Source of the DNA: Thiocystis violacea
Lineage (GTDB): Bacteria; Pseudomonadota; Gammaproteobacteria; Chromatiales; Chromatiaceae
Assembly (NCBI RefSeq): GCF_016583565.1
Contig: NZ_NRRF01000001.1
Span: 62,001 to 126,000 of the forward strand
Direction: 5' to 3'
DNA length: 64,000 nucleotides
Position numbers and translations under genes: made by a program. This document shows positions 36,465 through 44,940 of the stretch, one piece after another (position 1 is the stretch's first letter; each line of letters starts with the position of its first letter). The notes under the pieces were generated by a model. The model did not search any database, was not told where the DNA came from, and was given only the letters and a program-made list of their open reading frames with translations.

Positions 36465-36946
36465 CAGTAGTACACCCCCTCTTTCATCTTCAGGCCATTG
36501 GACTTGAGCGTGTGCAGGTCACCATCATCGAGACGGATGTACTTGGGCTCATTGAACAACAGCTGGCTCTCGCGCATCTCCTGGTTGGGAGCAGCCGCGT
36601 CGGCGAGCTTGGGAATGTGCTGGCCCCAAGGCTTCGTGGTGATCGGCGCCAGCAGAGTCATGTCTTTCTCGCCATTGCGGAAGATGATCCGCCAGGCAAT
36701 GACACCCTTTTCCTCATCGCGGCGCACGCGCACCGAGTGGCCCAGTGGGGCGAAGTCCGCGTAGCCACGCACGTCGATCGCGTTATGCGGGCACGCCTTG
36801 ACGCAGGAGTAGCACTCCCAGCACATGTTGGGCTCGATGTTGTAAGCGCGCCGGACAGTCGTATCAATGTGCATGATGTCCGAAGGGCAGATATCAACGC
36901 ATTGGCCGCAACCATCACAGCGGGTCATATAGACGAAAGTTGGCAT
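36464..36946 (-). CDS. aprB: adenylylsulfate reductase beta subunit, iron-sulfur protein
   Basis: 160 residues. Two 4Fe-4S binding motifs are CDGCGQCVDICP and CWECYSCVKACP. The C-terminal tail (YIRLDDGDLHTLKS) wraps around AprA in known structures. A GAGGA site precedes ATG 36946. It passes electrons between the AprA flavin and the membrane partner. It sits between aprM and aprA. Confidence 0.97.
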   Translation of the reverse strand: MPTFVYMTRCDGCGQCVDICPSDIMHIDTTVRRAYNIEPNMCWECYSCVKACPHNAIDVRGYADFAPLGHSVRVRRDEEKGVIAWRIIFRNGEKDMTLLAPITTKPWGQHIPKLADAAAPNQEMRESQLLFNEPKYIRLDDGDLHTLKSNGLKMKEGVYY

Positions 36947-37000
36947 CTTCTATTCCTCTTCGTGACTCGATTCATCGCATCAAGATCAATCGAATCAGGC

Positions 37001-37828
37001 TCAGTAGTGGGTCGGAGTTTCGCGCTTGATACCAAGCCCCATGTTCGGCGGGGTGTCGCCCATGTACTCAGGGATATCCGGATAGCGTTGCTTGACGGCA
37101 GGATCGGTCAGCTCGGGTAGCTCGGGCAGTTTGTCCATCGAGCCGTCCGCCTTGGCAACCTTCTTCTGGAACGCGGCCGCGGGCTTGTAGAACATGTGGG
37201 CGAATTTCGACCAGAAGACGGAGCTGAACAGCGTGGTGGCCGCCGCGATGAAGATGACCAGCGCAATCGCCGAGCCCAGCAAGGACCAAGCCAGAGCGAA
37301 CGTCGCCATCACCAACAGCGAAACGATGAACAGATCGGAAAGGTGCACGTCATACCACTGGTGGCCTTCGGAGCGCACGTCGACGCGGATATTGAACCAG
37401 AACCAGTAACCGCCGATGCAGATCATCAGCGCACCGAGATGCCAGAGCAGGGGCGCGAGGGTTGATGTCTCCCCCTCCGCGGCCGGCAGACCGAAGATCA
37501 TAAGCGCGGTTGTCACCACGAAGATGACGAAGCCGTATGAGATGAACAGGTGGGAGATACGCCGATTGGGGTTCTCGAACTCGCCCGAGGCCAAGACCTC
37601 GTTTGCCACCGTGCTGACGGCGATGCCGACCTTCTGTCCGCTATTGACGTCGCGCTTGGCGAGCTTCTTGAGCGATTGTCCTTTCTCGAAGAAATACTTT
37701 GCACTCTTCTTGTGCATGACGTCGAGCAGGGTGCCGCCGATGACCAAAAGGACCATCACAACGACGTACGCCTGCATCACAGCAGGTGGGATGAGCGCCG
37801 AAAGCTCGGCGAAGGGATTGGCAATCAT
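37001..37828 (-). CDS. aprM: AprM membrane anchor for APS reductase
   Basis: 275 residues from ATG 37828 with GGAGGT upstream. About five membrane helices (AYVVVMVLLVIGGTLLDVM, ISYGFVIFVVTTALMIFG, LWHLGALMICIGGYWFWF, LFIVSLLVMATFALAWSL, AIALVIFIAAATTLF) and a soluble C-terminal tail ending RETPTHY. This matches AprM, found before aprBA in purple sulfur bacteria, which is thought to pass electrons to the quinone pool. Gene order aprM-aprB-aprA and close spacing (54 bp, then 1-bp overlap) show an operon. Confidence 0.9.
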   Translation of the reverse strand: MIANPFAELSALIPPAVMQAYVVVMVLLVIGGTLLDVMHKKSAKYFFEKGQSLKKLAKRDVNSGQKVGIAVSTVANEVLASGEFENPNRRISHLFISYGFVIFVVTTALMIFGLPAAEGETSTLAPLLWHLGALMICIGGYWFWFNIRVDVRSEGHQWYDVHLSDLFIVSLLVMATFALAWSLLGSAIALVIFIAAATTLFSSVFWSKFAHMFYKPAAAFQKKVAKADGSMDKLPELPELTDPAVKQRYPDIPEYMGDTPPNMGLGIKRETPTHY

Positions 37829-38418
37829 GAGAGCTGACCTCCGTTATGGATTACCGTACGGCTAAGGGAACGACCCCGAATGGCGATTCCCGCCCCGGCC
37901 ATGTGCGACCCGGCAATATCGAACTCCCCGAGGGCTCGTGAAGACACGACTCCAGATACCTCGCCTGCGCTGCCTGCCTTGATTGAACGCCGAAACGGAG
38001 CTCGATCAGCGTCTCTTGGGTACCCTGAAGCGTCCGCACCGGCTCGCTTCAGCGGATTCCTCCTGCGACGCTCAACGACAGGCCGCAATCGCAGCGATTC
38101 CCGCGCGAGCGGCGCATCCTGCCGTCCGCGGAATCAGGCGAGGTTTTCGCGATCTCGGGGGACTCGCTGCCCCAAAGAGAAGACTCCTTGGCCTTTTAGT
38201 GCATTATCGAGTGCTCACGTAGAGCATAAGCATACTAGATACTTCGGATAGCTTTGCACAACCCCACCATGACGCAACCAGATGACCTCGGTCATCAATC
38301 CCGCAACAGGTGTGAGAGTGATTCCAGCAGCCGCGCGCGCGCCAGCATTCACGCAGGCTGGAGTAAATACCCTGTCTAGGCTAGAGCCAATCGAGAGCGC
38401 CATGCTCCAGCTCGGCGA
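37829..38418. other. 590-bp intergenic region upstream of aprM
   Basis: I see no supported gene, RNA or repeat. It must contain the promoter of aprMBA. Short reverse-strand frames (for example 37851-38039) have no family signal. Confidence 0.4.
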
Positions 38419-39045
38419 TCAGGTGCTGGAGCCAGACGCCTTCTTGACCGGTCCAGCGCGTCGAAAGAGCAGCACCAGGGCGATGGCCAGACTGGTGAGC
38501 GCAGCCCCCGCCACCCAGGGATTGAGATGCAGGAGCAGCCGATGCAGCGGGATGGGGTGGTGGTCGAAGGCATAGAGTCCGACGACCCAGGTCGCGACCC
38601 AGAGCCCTGAGCCGATGAGGTCGGCGATGAAGAAACGCAGCCAAGGCAGACGCAGGCCACCGGCCACCAGACCATCCAGTTGCCGGGTGCCATCGAAGAA
38701 ACGGCCGAAGAGGATGAGCCAGGCCCCGAAGCGTCGAAAGAAGCCGTCGAAGCGCCGCAATCGGCGACGGTTGATCCCCGCACGGAGCAGGAGGCGCCGT
38801 CCGCCGCGCCGGCCAATCCAGTAGCCCAGATTGTCCCCGACCACCGCGGCCGACCAAGCGGTGATCAACACCGCCGTCAGGCTCATCTCCCCCTTGCCAG
38901 CGAGCAGCGCGGCGGCGGCCATGAGCATGCCGCCCGGAGCCGGGATGCCGATCCCCTCAATGGCAATGGCCAGGGCGAGCACGGGATAGCCGTACTCATG
39001 CAGCCAGGGTGCGGCCACGGTCAGGGCGGACTCGAATTCGCTCAT
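38419..39045 (-). CDS. DedA-family membrane protein
   Basis: 208 residues. Typical DedA features are GYPVLALAIAIEGIGIPAPGG at the N-terminus, AWSAAVVGDNLGYWIGRRGG, FGRFFDGTRQLDGLVAGGLRLP (positions ~112-133) and membrane helices to the end. DedA proteins are inner-membrane flippases/scramblases for undecaprenyl phosphate or phospholipids and act in envelope homeostasis. The conserved Gly/Arg-rich re-entrant region is present. Leftward, following the next membrane-protein gene by about 120 bp. Confidence 0.9.
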   Translation of the reverse strand: MSEFESALTVAAPWLHEYGYPVLALAIAIEGIGIPAPGGMLMAAAALLAGKGEMSLTAVLITAWSAAVVGDNLGYWIGRRGGRRLLLRAGINRRRLRRFDGFFRRFGAWLILFGRFFDGTRQLDGLVAGGLRLPWLRFFIADLIGSGLWVATWVVGLYAFDHHPIPLHRLLLHLNPWVAGAALTSLAIALVLLFRRAGPVKKASGSST

Positions 39046-39167
39046 CGCATCATCATCCCATGCTGGTCACCTGGAACGCGCCGACCCAGGCGGCCTCGGG
39101 AGGAGACTCGACCTGGCACGCTCAAGCGCGAGCCCGCGTCTGCGCCGCGCCACAATGGACGCGGATC

Positions 39168-39773
39168 TCAGCTGACGCCAGCCGCGGAAGGCGGCTTTGC
39201 GTGCCCCCTCATCTTGAGCACGATCAAAATGGTGATGATCACCGCCATCACCGCGCCCGTGGACAAGGCGATCAGCAAGGCATTGTCGTCGAGGAAGGCA
39301 ATGCCAACGCCGCTGAGGAGGAGGAAGAGGCCGAAGACCGCCATCTTCCAATCCAAGTAGATGCCGGCGAGCATGCTGGTCAAACCGGCGAGATAGATGA
39401 TCACGAAGCCGTCATCCTCGGCTCTCAAGAAATGCTGGACATCGGCCATGAACAAGAGACTGATCACGAGCATGAGGCTGCCCCAATGCAGGAGCAGCTG
39501 GATCACGTAATAGAGCCGCGAGCCTGCGGTGGATCCCGCGTGCAGCCGCCAACCGCCGATGGCGGAAACCAGGCCGATGATGGGAATGAAGAGATACCAG
39601 CTATCCTGAGCCGAGGCGGGATCATGGTCCGTCAGAGAGATGAGAAAGATGGCGACCCCGTAGAGACCAATGTAGGACAGCGTGATAACGATCTTGAAGA
39701 GCTTGGATGCGGCGCTGCCCGTGCCTTGGGCGCGCGCGGACAGCGCATCCGGGCTGGAAACGATCTCTGTCAT
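39168..39773 (-). CDS. uncharacterised inner-membrane protein
   Basis: 201 residues from ATG 39773 (MTEIVSSPDALS) with GGAGC upstream; the frame upstream to 39950 is not used. Six membrane helices are predicted (LFKIVITLSYIGLYGVAIFL, WYLFIPIIGLVSAIGGW, LLLHWGSLMLVISLLFM, GFVIIYLAGLTSMLAGIYL, KMAVFGLFLLLSGVGIAFL, ALSTGAVMAVIITILIVL). No family is recognised. It may share a transcript with the DedA gene. Confidence 0.7.
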   Translation of the reverse strand: MTEIVSSPDALSARAQGTGSAASKLFKIVITLSYIGLYGVAIFLISLTDHDPASAQDSWYLFIPIIGLVSAIGGWRLHAGSTAGSRLYYVIQLLLHWGSLMLVISLLFMADVQHFLRAEDDGFVIIYLAGLTSMLAGIYLDWKMAVFGLFLLLSGVGIAFLDDNALLIALSTGAVMAVIITILIVLKMRGHAKPPSAAGVS

Positions 39774-40041
39774 GATGTGTGCTCCGTTCGTGTTGGCTTG
39801 AATCACATGCAGTGGCCTTCGCCGTGCTGCCGACCGGAGACGGCTGGCGAAGGCGGCGCGCTCCTTCCAATCGATAGCGAGGGGGTCAGCGATTCGTGAT
39901 CCGGCCTGGCTCGCCCCCTCCCTGAGCGTCGCCCCGCGTGAGTCTAGCATTTCGCCTGTCCGGACTGGCGGCTATTACCGTCGTCTCGGCGGCCTCAGCG
40001 TTGCCCGCCGGACGAAGAGGCAGGAAAACCGTGTAGTCCAC

Positions 40042-40284
40042 ATGCAATCGGAACGTCATGCTCGTCCCTTTCGCACTGGTCGCAATCAAGCGCTGCGGAT
40101 TCCGCGCGACTTGGAGCTGGATACCGACGATGCGGTGATTCGCCTTGACGGCGAGCGGCTGATCATTGAGGCCATCACACGCCGAGCCGATCTCGCGACG
40201 CTGCTTATCGGCTGGAAGCCCCTTGATGAGACCCTGCCGGACATCGACGAAGGGCTCCCGCCGCTCGACGACATTGCGCTCTAG
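40042..40284 (+). CDS. vapB: VapB-type antitoxin
   Basis: 80 residues. The N-terminal half is a SpoVT/AbrB swapped-hairpin DNA-binding domain (ARPFRTGRNQALRIPRDL, then AVIRLDGERLIIE). The C-terminal half is an acidic toxin-binding arm (WKPLDETLPDIDEGLPPLDD). It represses its own operon and neutralises VapC. The partner gene, 15 bp downstream, is truncated, so the antitoxin is probably an orphan. Confidence 0.87.
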   Translation: MQSERHARPFRTGRNQALRIPRDLELDTDDAVIRLDGERLIIEAITRRADLATLLIGWKPLDETLPDIDEGLPPLDDIAL

Positions 40285-40299
40285 CCATCCTGTACGCTC

Positions 40300-40371
40300 A
40301 TGTCTGAACGGCGCTATCTCCTCGACACAAAGATCCTTTCGGCGCTGATCCGCGAGCCGCAAGGCGCAGTC
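40300..40371 (+). pseudogene. vapC: truncated VapC toxin N-terminus
   Basis: MSERRYLLDTKILSALIREP is the start of a PIN-domain VapC; the family form is LLDTNILS, so the Asn after the catalytic Asp is Lys here. Similarity stops after about 24 residues (around 40371) and the frame then runs into unrelated sequence and a transposase. The rest of the PIN domain, with the other acidic residues, is missing. The toxin is therefore inactive. The break is probably tied to the adjacent insertion sequence. Confidence 0.75.
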
Positions 40372-40478
40372 ACGACACCCCAAGGGCAATCGCATCAATA
40401 TGTTAGCGGATGCTGTTGGAAGCCGTCCGTAAATAATTCGTGTATGATGGCGGATTTCTTGGGGGGCATAGCCAAGCC

Positions 40479-40898
40479 ATGGGATATCCGAGTGATTTGA
40501 CGGAGACCGAATGGGACCTGATCCAACACTTTTTCCTGCCGCGCGATCGGCGCGGTCGAGCCCCCGATCATCCGCGCAAATTGATTGTCGACGCCATTTT
40601 GTACGTCGTGAAATCGGGGTGTCAGTGGCGCTTGTTGCCGAACGATTTTCCCAATTGGAAGACGGTTTACGACCACTTCAGTCGCTGGAACAAGCGCGGG
40701 GTGTGGGAGGCCGCCTTGGATGATCTGATCCGGGTCCATCGCGAAAAAAGTGATCGTTCGCCGAGTCCAAGCTACGGCATTGTCGATTCGCACAAAGCGT
40801 CAAGACCCAGTATGCCAGCGAAGCGCGTGGCATCGATGCGGATGTTGATGGGGTTCGGCTGATGCATGGCGTTGCCCTCGTGAAGCGGGTGTGGTGAC
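40479..40898 (+). pseudogene. IS5-type transposase fragment (frameshifted, truncated)
   Basis: The first frame reads MGYPSDLTETEWDLIQ, then GRAPDHPRKLIVDAILYVV, SGCQWRLLPNDFPNW and YGIVDSH. This is the N-terminal half of IS5-family (DUF4096-type) transposases. After YGIVDSH, a 2-base change shifts the frame to SVKTQYASEARGIDAD, where the normal protein continues DSQSVKT. The rest of the transposase domain (DDE residues and C-terminus) is lost and the frame ends at 40898. I could not identify both terminal inverted repeats. Confidence 0.85.
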
Positions 40899-41174
40899 CG
40901 GACAGGCCGCCGAAGCGCGTCCGGGTCGACCAGGTTAATCCGGCTCAGCATGAACGGCAGACGCGAGAGTTCCACGACGATGGCGCCGAGGAAGGCCGGT
41001 GGACATCGACGACGTCGTACAGCATCCGCCCGTTTTCGATCCCCTTGCGCTCGCTCGCTATCGAGCGCGTCGAGCGCCACCATGTCAGTCCTATCTGGTC
41101 GCGCGGGCCAATAAGCCTTCGCCACGACGCGAACATCGCTACCGTTCAGGCACGACACATCTGGAGGAGAACGC
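40899..41174. other. degenerate intergenic sequence after the IS fragment
   Basis: Reverse-strand frames read like a broken protein (for example GRMLYDVVDVHR in one frame and AIVVELSRLPFMLSRINLVD in another), suggesting a decayed gene with a frameshift. I cannot name it. GGAGG just before 41175 belongs to the next gene. Confidence 0.3.
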
Positions 41175-42566
41175 ATGAAAGTCATCATCGTCGGCGCTGG
41201 CTTAGCCGGCCTCAGCGCCGCCATCTATGCGCGCGCTGAGGGATACGAGGTCCAAGTCATCGAAAAAAATTCATTGCCCGGTGGAAAGCTGTGGCAATGG
41301 GAACACGAGGGTTTTTCATTTGACATGGGACCGTCCATGATCATCGAGACCTGGATCATCGATGAGGTCCTCCGGCTCGCTGGGCAGGAGCCGCTCGAAT
41401 TCCAAGCGGTCTCACCACTCTTCTCGGTCTGGCTCGAGCATCAAAGCTGGACCATCGAGACGCACTCCGCCCTGGAGATGGTGCAACGCCTCGCCCCGGA
41501 CGATGCGGACAATTTCTCGACGATCGCGCGAAAAATGGAGACGGTCATCGCGGACATCCGGGCATCGTTGTTCCAAAGGCCCGTCAAAGGTCTGCTTGGC
41601 CTCATGAATCCACGTCTTCTGAGAGTCGCAAGCATCATCGATCCGCGTCTAAGCGCCTCGGAATATGCGAGTAAGCACTTCAAAAGTGACGTCCTTCGCG
41701 CCCTGCTGTCAACCTATCCATCCTATACCGAGCACCTGATCCAAAAGTCTCCTGCAATCGCCGTTTTCGTCCCCTTTCTCATGCTGCAGGACGGTATCCA
41801 CTACCCCAAGGGCGGCATCTACGCCATTGCTGATCGGTTGTATCGGGGCGCCTTGGAGATGGGGGTGGAGTTTGTGTTTGACTCGGAGGTCGAACGCATC
41901 AAGACCGAAGAGCATCGAGTGGTGAGTGTCGGCGATGGTCACACCGCGGATGCCTTCATCTGCACGGCCGACTTCCAACATATCCAATCTCTCCTCGGAA
42001 GGACGTCCCACAAGAAAGCGGCACATGCGTACTTCGCCGCCGCTGTCGCCGTCGACAGAAGACTCCCGTTCACACATCATACGTTTCTCATACCCAAGGA
42101 GTATCCGGCGGCACACCGCTCGATCGATGAGGGAAAGGTCCCGGATGAGTATCCGCTCTACCTGTGTAGCGCCTCAAAGACGGACAGTGACTGTGCGCCG
42201 AACGGATGCGAGAACCTATTGATCGTCGGAGTGCTTCCCAGCACACAGGCGCATGATTGGTCCGACAAGGAACGCGTCTTCGAAAATGCACTGAAGCAGA
42301 TCGAGCGAATGACAGGCGAGACGATCCGTCCAGCGGCGAAGAAGATCATTGCACCCGACGATTTCGAGTCGCGTTTCAACAATACGGGTGGCTCTGTCTT
42401 CGGGCTTTCAGGCCTGCATAATCCCTTCGTGGGATTCAGAGAATATAACAAGGACAAAGACATCAAGAATCTGTACTACGCGGGTGCGACCGTTCAGCCG
42501 GGAAGCGGCGTACCTCTTGTGATCCGATCAGGGAAGTTTGCAGTCGACCTCTTGAAGCGCGCATGA
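41175..42566 (+). CDS. CrtI/phytoene-desaturase-family FAD oxidoreductase
   Basis: 463 residues with GGAGG upstream of ATG. An N-terminal dinucleotide-binding motif VGAGLAGLSAAIYARAEGY is followed by EKNSLPGGKLW. The C-terminal FAD motif region reads IKNLYYAGATVQPGSGVPLV, typical of carotenoid desaturases and related retinol/sterol-type oxidoreductases. The lower GC and AT-rich codons (for example GAAAAAAATTCA) set it apart from nearby genes, so transfer is likely. It stands alone among remnants, not in a carotenoid cluster. Its substrate could be a carotenoid or another polyene; this cannot be fixed from sequence. Confidence 0.85.
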   Translation: MKVIIVGAGLAGLSAAIYARAEGYEVQVIEKNSLPGGKLWQWEHEGFSFDMGPSMIIETWIIDEVLRLAGQEPLEFQAVSPLFSVWLEHQSWTIETHSALEMVQRLAPDDADNFSTIARKMETVIADIRASLFQRPVKGLLGLMNPRLLRVASIIDPRLSASEYASKHFKSDVLRALLSTYPSYTEHLIQKSPAIAVFVPFLMLQDGIHYPKGGIYAIADRLYRGALEMGVEFVFDSEVERIKTEEHRVVSVGDGHTADAFICTADFQHIQSLLGRTSHKKAAHAYFAAAVAVDRRLPFTHHTFLIPKEYPAAHRSIDEGKVPDEYPLYLCSASKTDSDCAPNGCENLLIVGVLPSTQAHDWSDKERVFENALKQIERMTGETIRPAAKKIIAPDDFESRFNNTGGSVFGLSGLHNPFVGFREYNKDKDIKNLYYAGATVQPGSGVPLVIRSGKFAVDLLKRA

Positions 42567-42902
42567 GCAGAGCGCTCGTCTGTTTACTCCTGTTTCGAGT
42601 TCTGGGAGTGAGGCTCCAGTCACCACCTCGACGGCCACCTCAGGACGGTGCCCGCCATCCTGACTCTGCGACCGCCCTCGGCGCAACGCGCGCTCTGGGG
42701 TGTTCACAAGGGTAGATCGCCCGGGTCAGCCGATTCAACTGGAGAGCGGTCAGGGGCTCTTGCCACGACACACCATCCGGGTGGCGCTCGGCTGCGGCGG
42801 GAGCCTAGGGGTGGATTCGGTCGCGCGTCTGGCGCGTGCTCCATCGAGAGTGTCCCACCGCAGGTGCTTGCTTCCGCGCCATGCGCGCCCACCTGCAAAC
42901 TT
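42567..42902. other. 336-bp stretch without a supported gene
   Basis: It lies between the CrtI-like and lipocalin genes. Open frames here join the lipocalin frame upstream of its ATG but show no family features. Nothing else is seen. Confidence 0.4.
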
Positions 42903-43439
42903 ATGATCAAAGACATCGTTTTGGCCTTGCGCAACGCACTCCCGGGCGGCTCTGCAGCCTCCCGGCATCCGCCCGCGACCGTGGCGCAGCTCGACCTCGA
43001 TCGGCTCTTGGGAACCTGGTTCGAAGTCGCGAGGCTGCCAAACCTCGAGGCGGACGGGTTCTGGCAGCGCGCCGTGGACGTCACCGCCACCTATGCCAAG
43101 CGGCCCGACGGCCGCCTCGGCGTTCAAACGGTCTCCTACAATGCCAACGCGGGCATGCGGCGCACCGAGGTGAACGGGATGGTCCGACCCGCGAACGCGG
43201 GCGGCTCGAAGCTGGTGCTGACGTTTTTCAATCTCATTCGGGGGGATCTTTGGGTTATCGGGCTCGACCCTGAGTATCGATGGGCGCTGACGGGCACGCC
43301 GAGCCGACGGCGTCTGTGGCTGATCGCACGCACGCCGCGCCTGGACCCTGCCGAATACGAGCGGGCGATGGCGATCGCCGCGGCACAGGGCTATGACGCC
43401 GCGCGCGTCAGACCCACGCCGCAAGGCGTCGCGGGTTGA
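42903..43439 (+). CDS. Blc-type bacterial lipocalin
   Basis: 178 residues from ATG 42903 (MIKDIVLALRN). The lipocalin signature LLGTWFEVARLPN is followed by FWQRAVDVTATYAKR. The third region WALTGTPSRRRLWLIARTP closes the barrel. The family binds fatty acids or phospholipids at the envelope, but no signal peptide with a lipobox is visible, so it may be cytosolic or have a missed start. The start ATG has no strong ribosome site. Upstream in-frame sequence to 42648 is not convincing. Confidence 0.85.
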   Translation: MIKDIVLALRNALPGGSAASRHPPATVAQLDLDRLLGTWFEVARLPNLEADGFWQRAVDVTATYAKRPDGRLGVQTVSYNANAGMRRTEVNGMVRPANAGGSKLVLTFFNLIRGDLWVIGLDPEYRWALTGTPSRRRLWLIARTPRLDPAEYERAMAIAAAQGYDAARVRPTPQGVAG

Positions 43440-43591
43440 ACTGCCGCGCTGGGGGTGTTTGCCATCCCCAGGGCAGCACGACGCGACAGCCGCCGCATCA
43501 GGATGTCCATCTGGCGCCCTCTGACCAGAGTGCGTGATCAAAGGACACCGTGCGGGCCGAACCGCTGGACGGCGGTGAGCGGGAGACGGCG

Positions 43592-44143
43592 CTACTCGAA
43601 CAGGCGCAGCAAGCGCCAGAAGTCGACGCGGACACCATCGTCGCAGAGACTCTCGGTGCTGTCGTGGCGCTGTCCAAGACGACGCTGCAGGCCGGGGAGT
43701 TCGGGCAGGTCATCCTCTGAGCCGTCATCGCCGTTGAGCAGGGTGTGCTCGGCGAGGCCGCGGCACAGGGCCTCGGCGTTATCGGCGAACAGCGGACCGA
43801 TCTTGAACCCTTGCTGGCAGGGGCGGATGACGGCCGGTGCCTGAAGCCGCGCGATGAGTCGGTCACGACGGGTCTGCCGGAGCTGACGACCCAGCCCCTG
43901 GCTGCGGTGGTCCGCGCGGACGATGAAGAAGCCCATGAAGCCGAAGCGTCCTGCATCGGCGACGATGGAGCCGCCGCCGATCAGCGCGCCGTCGTGCTCA
44001 GCGGCAATGAAGCCCTCGGGGTCGGTGTCCCAGAATATCTGGACATCGTTGAGACCGGGATTCCAGCCCTCGGCGGCAGTCCAGTCCACCAGGGTGTCCA
44101 ATTCCGGGCGGGTCATGACGCGCATGGTTGGCTCAGGGGGCAT
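43592..44143 (-). pseudogene. GNAT acetyltransferase remnant with internal deletions
   Basis: From ATG 44143 the product reads MRVMTRPELDTLVDWTAAEG (after MPPEPT), then PGLNDVQIFWDTDPEGFIA and GFFIVRADHRSQGLGRQLRQ, a GNAT domain with acetyl-CoA binding Gln-Gly-Leu-Gly motif. It then jumps to FKIGPLFADNAEALCRGLAE, which belongs to the second domain of this two-domain family; about a hundred residues appear deleted. The remainder is out of register. The enzyme is probably dead. The frame continues upstream into a phage-type remnant. Confidence 0.6.
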
Positions 44144-44785
44144 GGCCGTGTCCTCATCGGTAGTGGTCGTTGGACGCGATCTGCCTTGGAGCCAAGCATC
44201 GCTCCCTGGAGCCGTCAGGCAGAGGCTCATGGAGCGCCTCGGCTGGCGCGAAGGTGCTCGACCTCCCTGGCAGCGGTCCGCTTGCATTGCGCGATCTGCG
44301 GCAGGGCCACAACGGTCCCGGTCAGCCGTTTCGGGGTGCTCGCGTCGTCCGGCGGCCACCGCACGCTGGGCGACCTCGGTCCGCTGCCGGGGATCCCAAC
44401 CGAGCGAGAGCCGCCACTGGGGCGGCTGCCCCTGCCGGCGCCGCTCGGCCACCAGGCGCTCATAGGCGCCTTTTAAGGCCATGCGCGCGCCGACGCGGTG
44501 AGCAGGATCTCCTCGGTGACGCAGACACTGGCGGCCTCGTCGAAGGTGTCGATCGCCAGCACGCTCCAGCATCGCAATGACGTCGCTCGGGCGCGGGAAG
44601 TCACGACCGCGCTCGGCGTCCAGCAGGTGGCCATCCAGGACCTGGCGCAGGGTCGCAAGATCCAGGCGCTCGGCGAGCAGGCGCCACCAGGTCTGCTTGA
44701 GCCGCACCGGCACGCTCTGCCCGTAGGTCTCGCCGACCTCATCGAGCAGGTCCGAGAAGGCTTTACGATCATGGTCGCACAACAT
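44144..44785 (-). pseudogene. remnant of an uncharacterised phage-type protein
   Basis: From ATG 44785 the frame encodes KAFSDLLDEVGETYGQSVP, then LKQTWWRLLAERLDL, GHLLDAERGRDFPRPSDVI, a pattern I associate with small replication-region proteins of phages. A shift follows: TEEILLTASARAWP is read in another frame, and then GAYERLVAERRRQGQPP and LSLGWDPRQR resume the first. The end then loses sense. The family is not identified with certainty. Confidence 0.4.
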
Positions 44786-44940
44786 GGAACTCCCCCTCCA
44801 ACGGACCGGAGTCCGGGTTGAGAAAGGCCAGATTGCACGGCGTCAACCTGAAGAACACGCGCGGTCCCGCGATCGCCCGTTAATGGCTCGAACCATCTCA
44901 TCGCAGACCCGATCGATTCGAATGCCGCAGAGTGGGCGAA

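Noticed and set aside
40772..41224. 150-codon reverse frame over the IS fragment and the start of the CrtI-like gene
   Set aside because: It overlaps the opposite-strand IS and CrtI-like start; parts look protein-like but in two frames, so I only note possible decay.
42648..42902. N-terminal extension of the lipocalin
   Set aside because: Pro/Arg/Ser-rich without signal peptide; the lipocalin domain needs only the part from ATG 42903.
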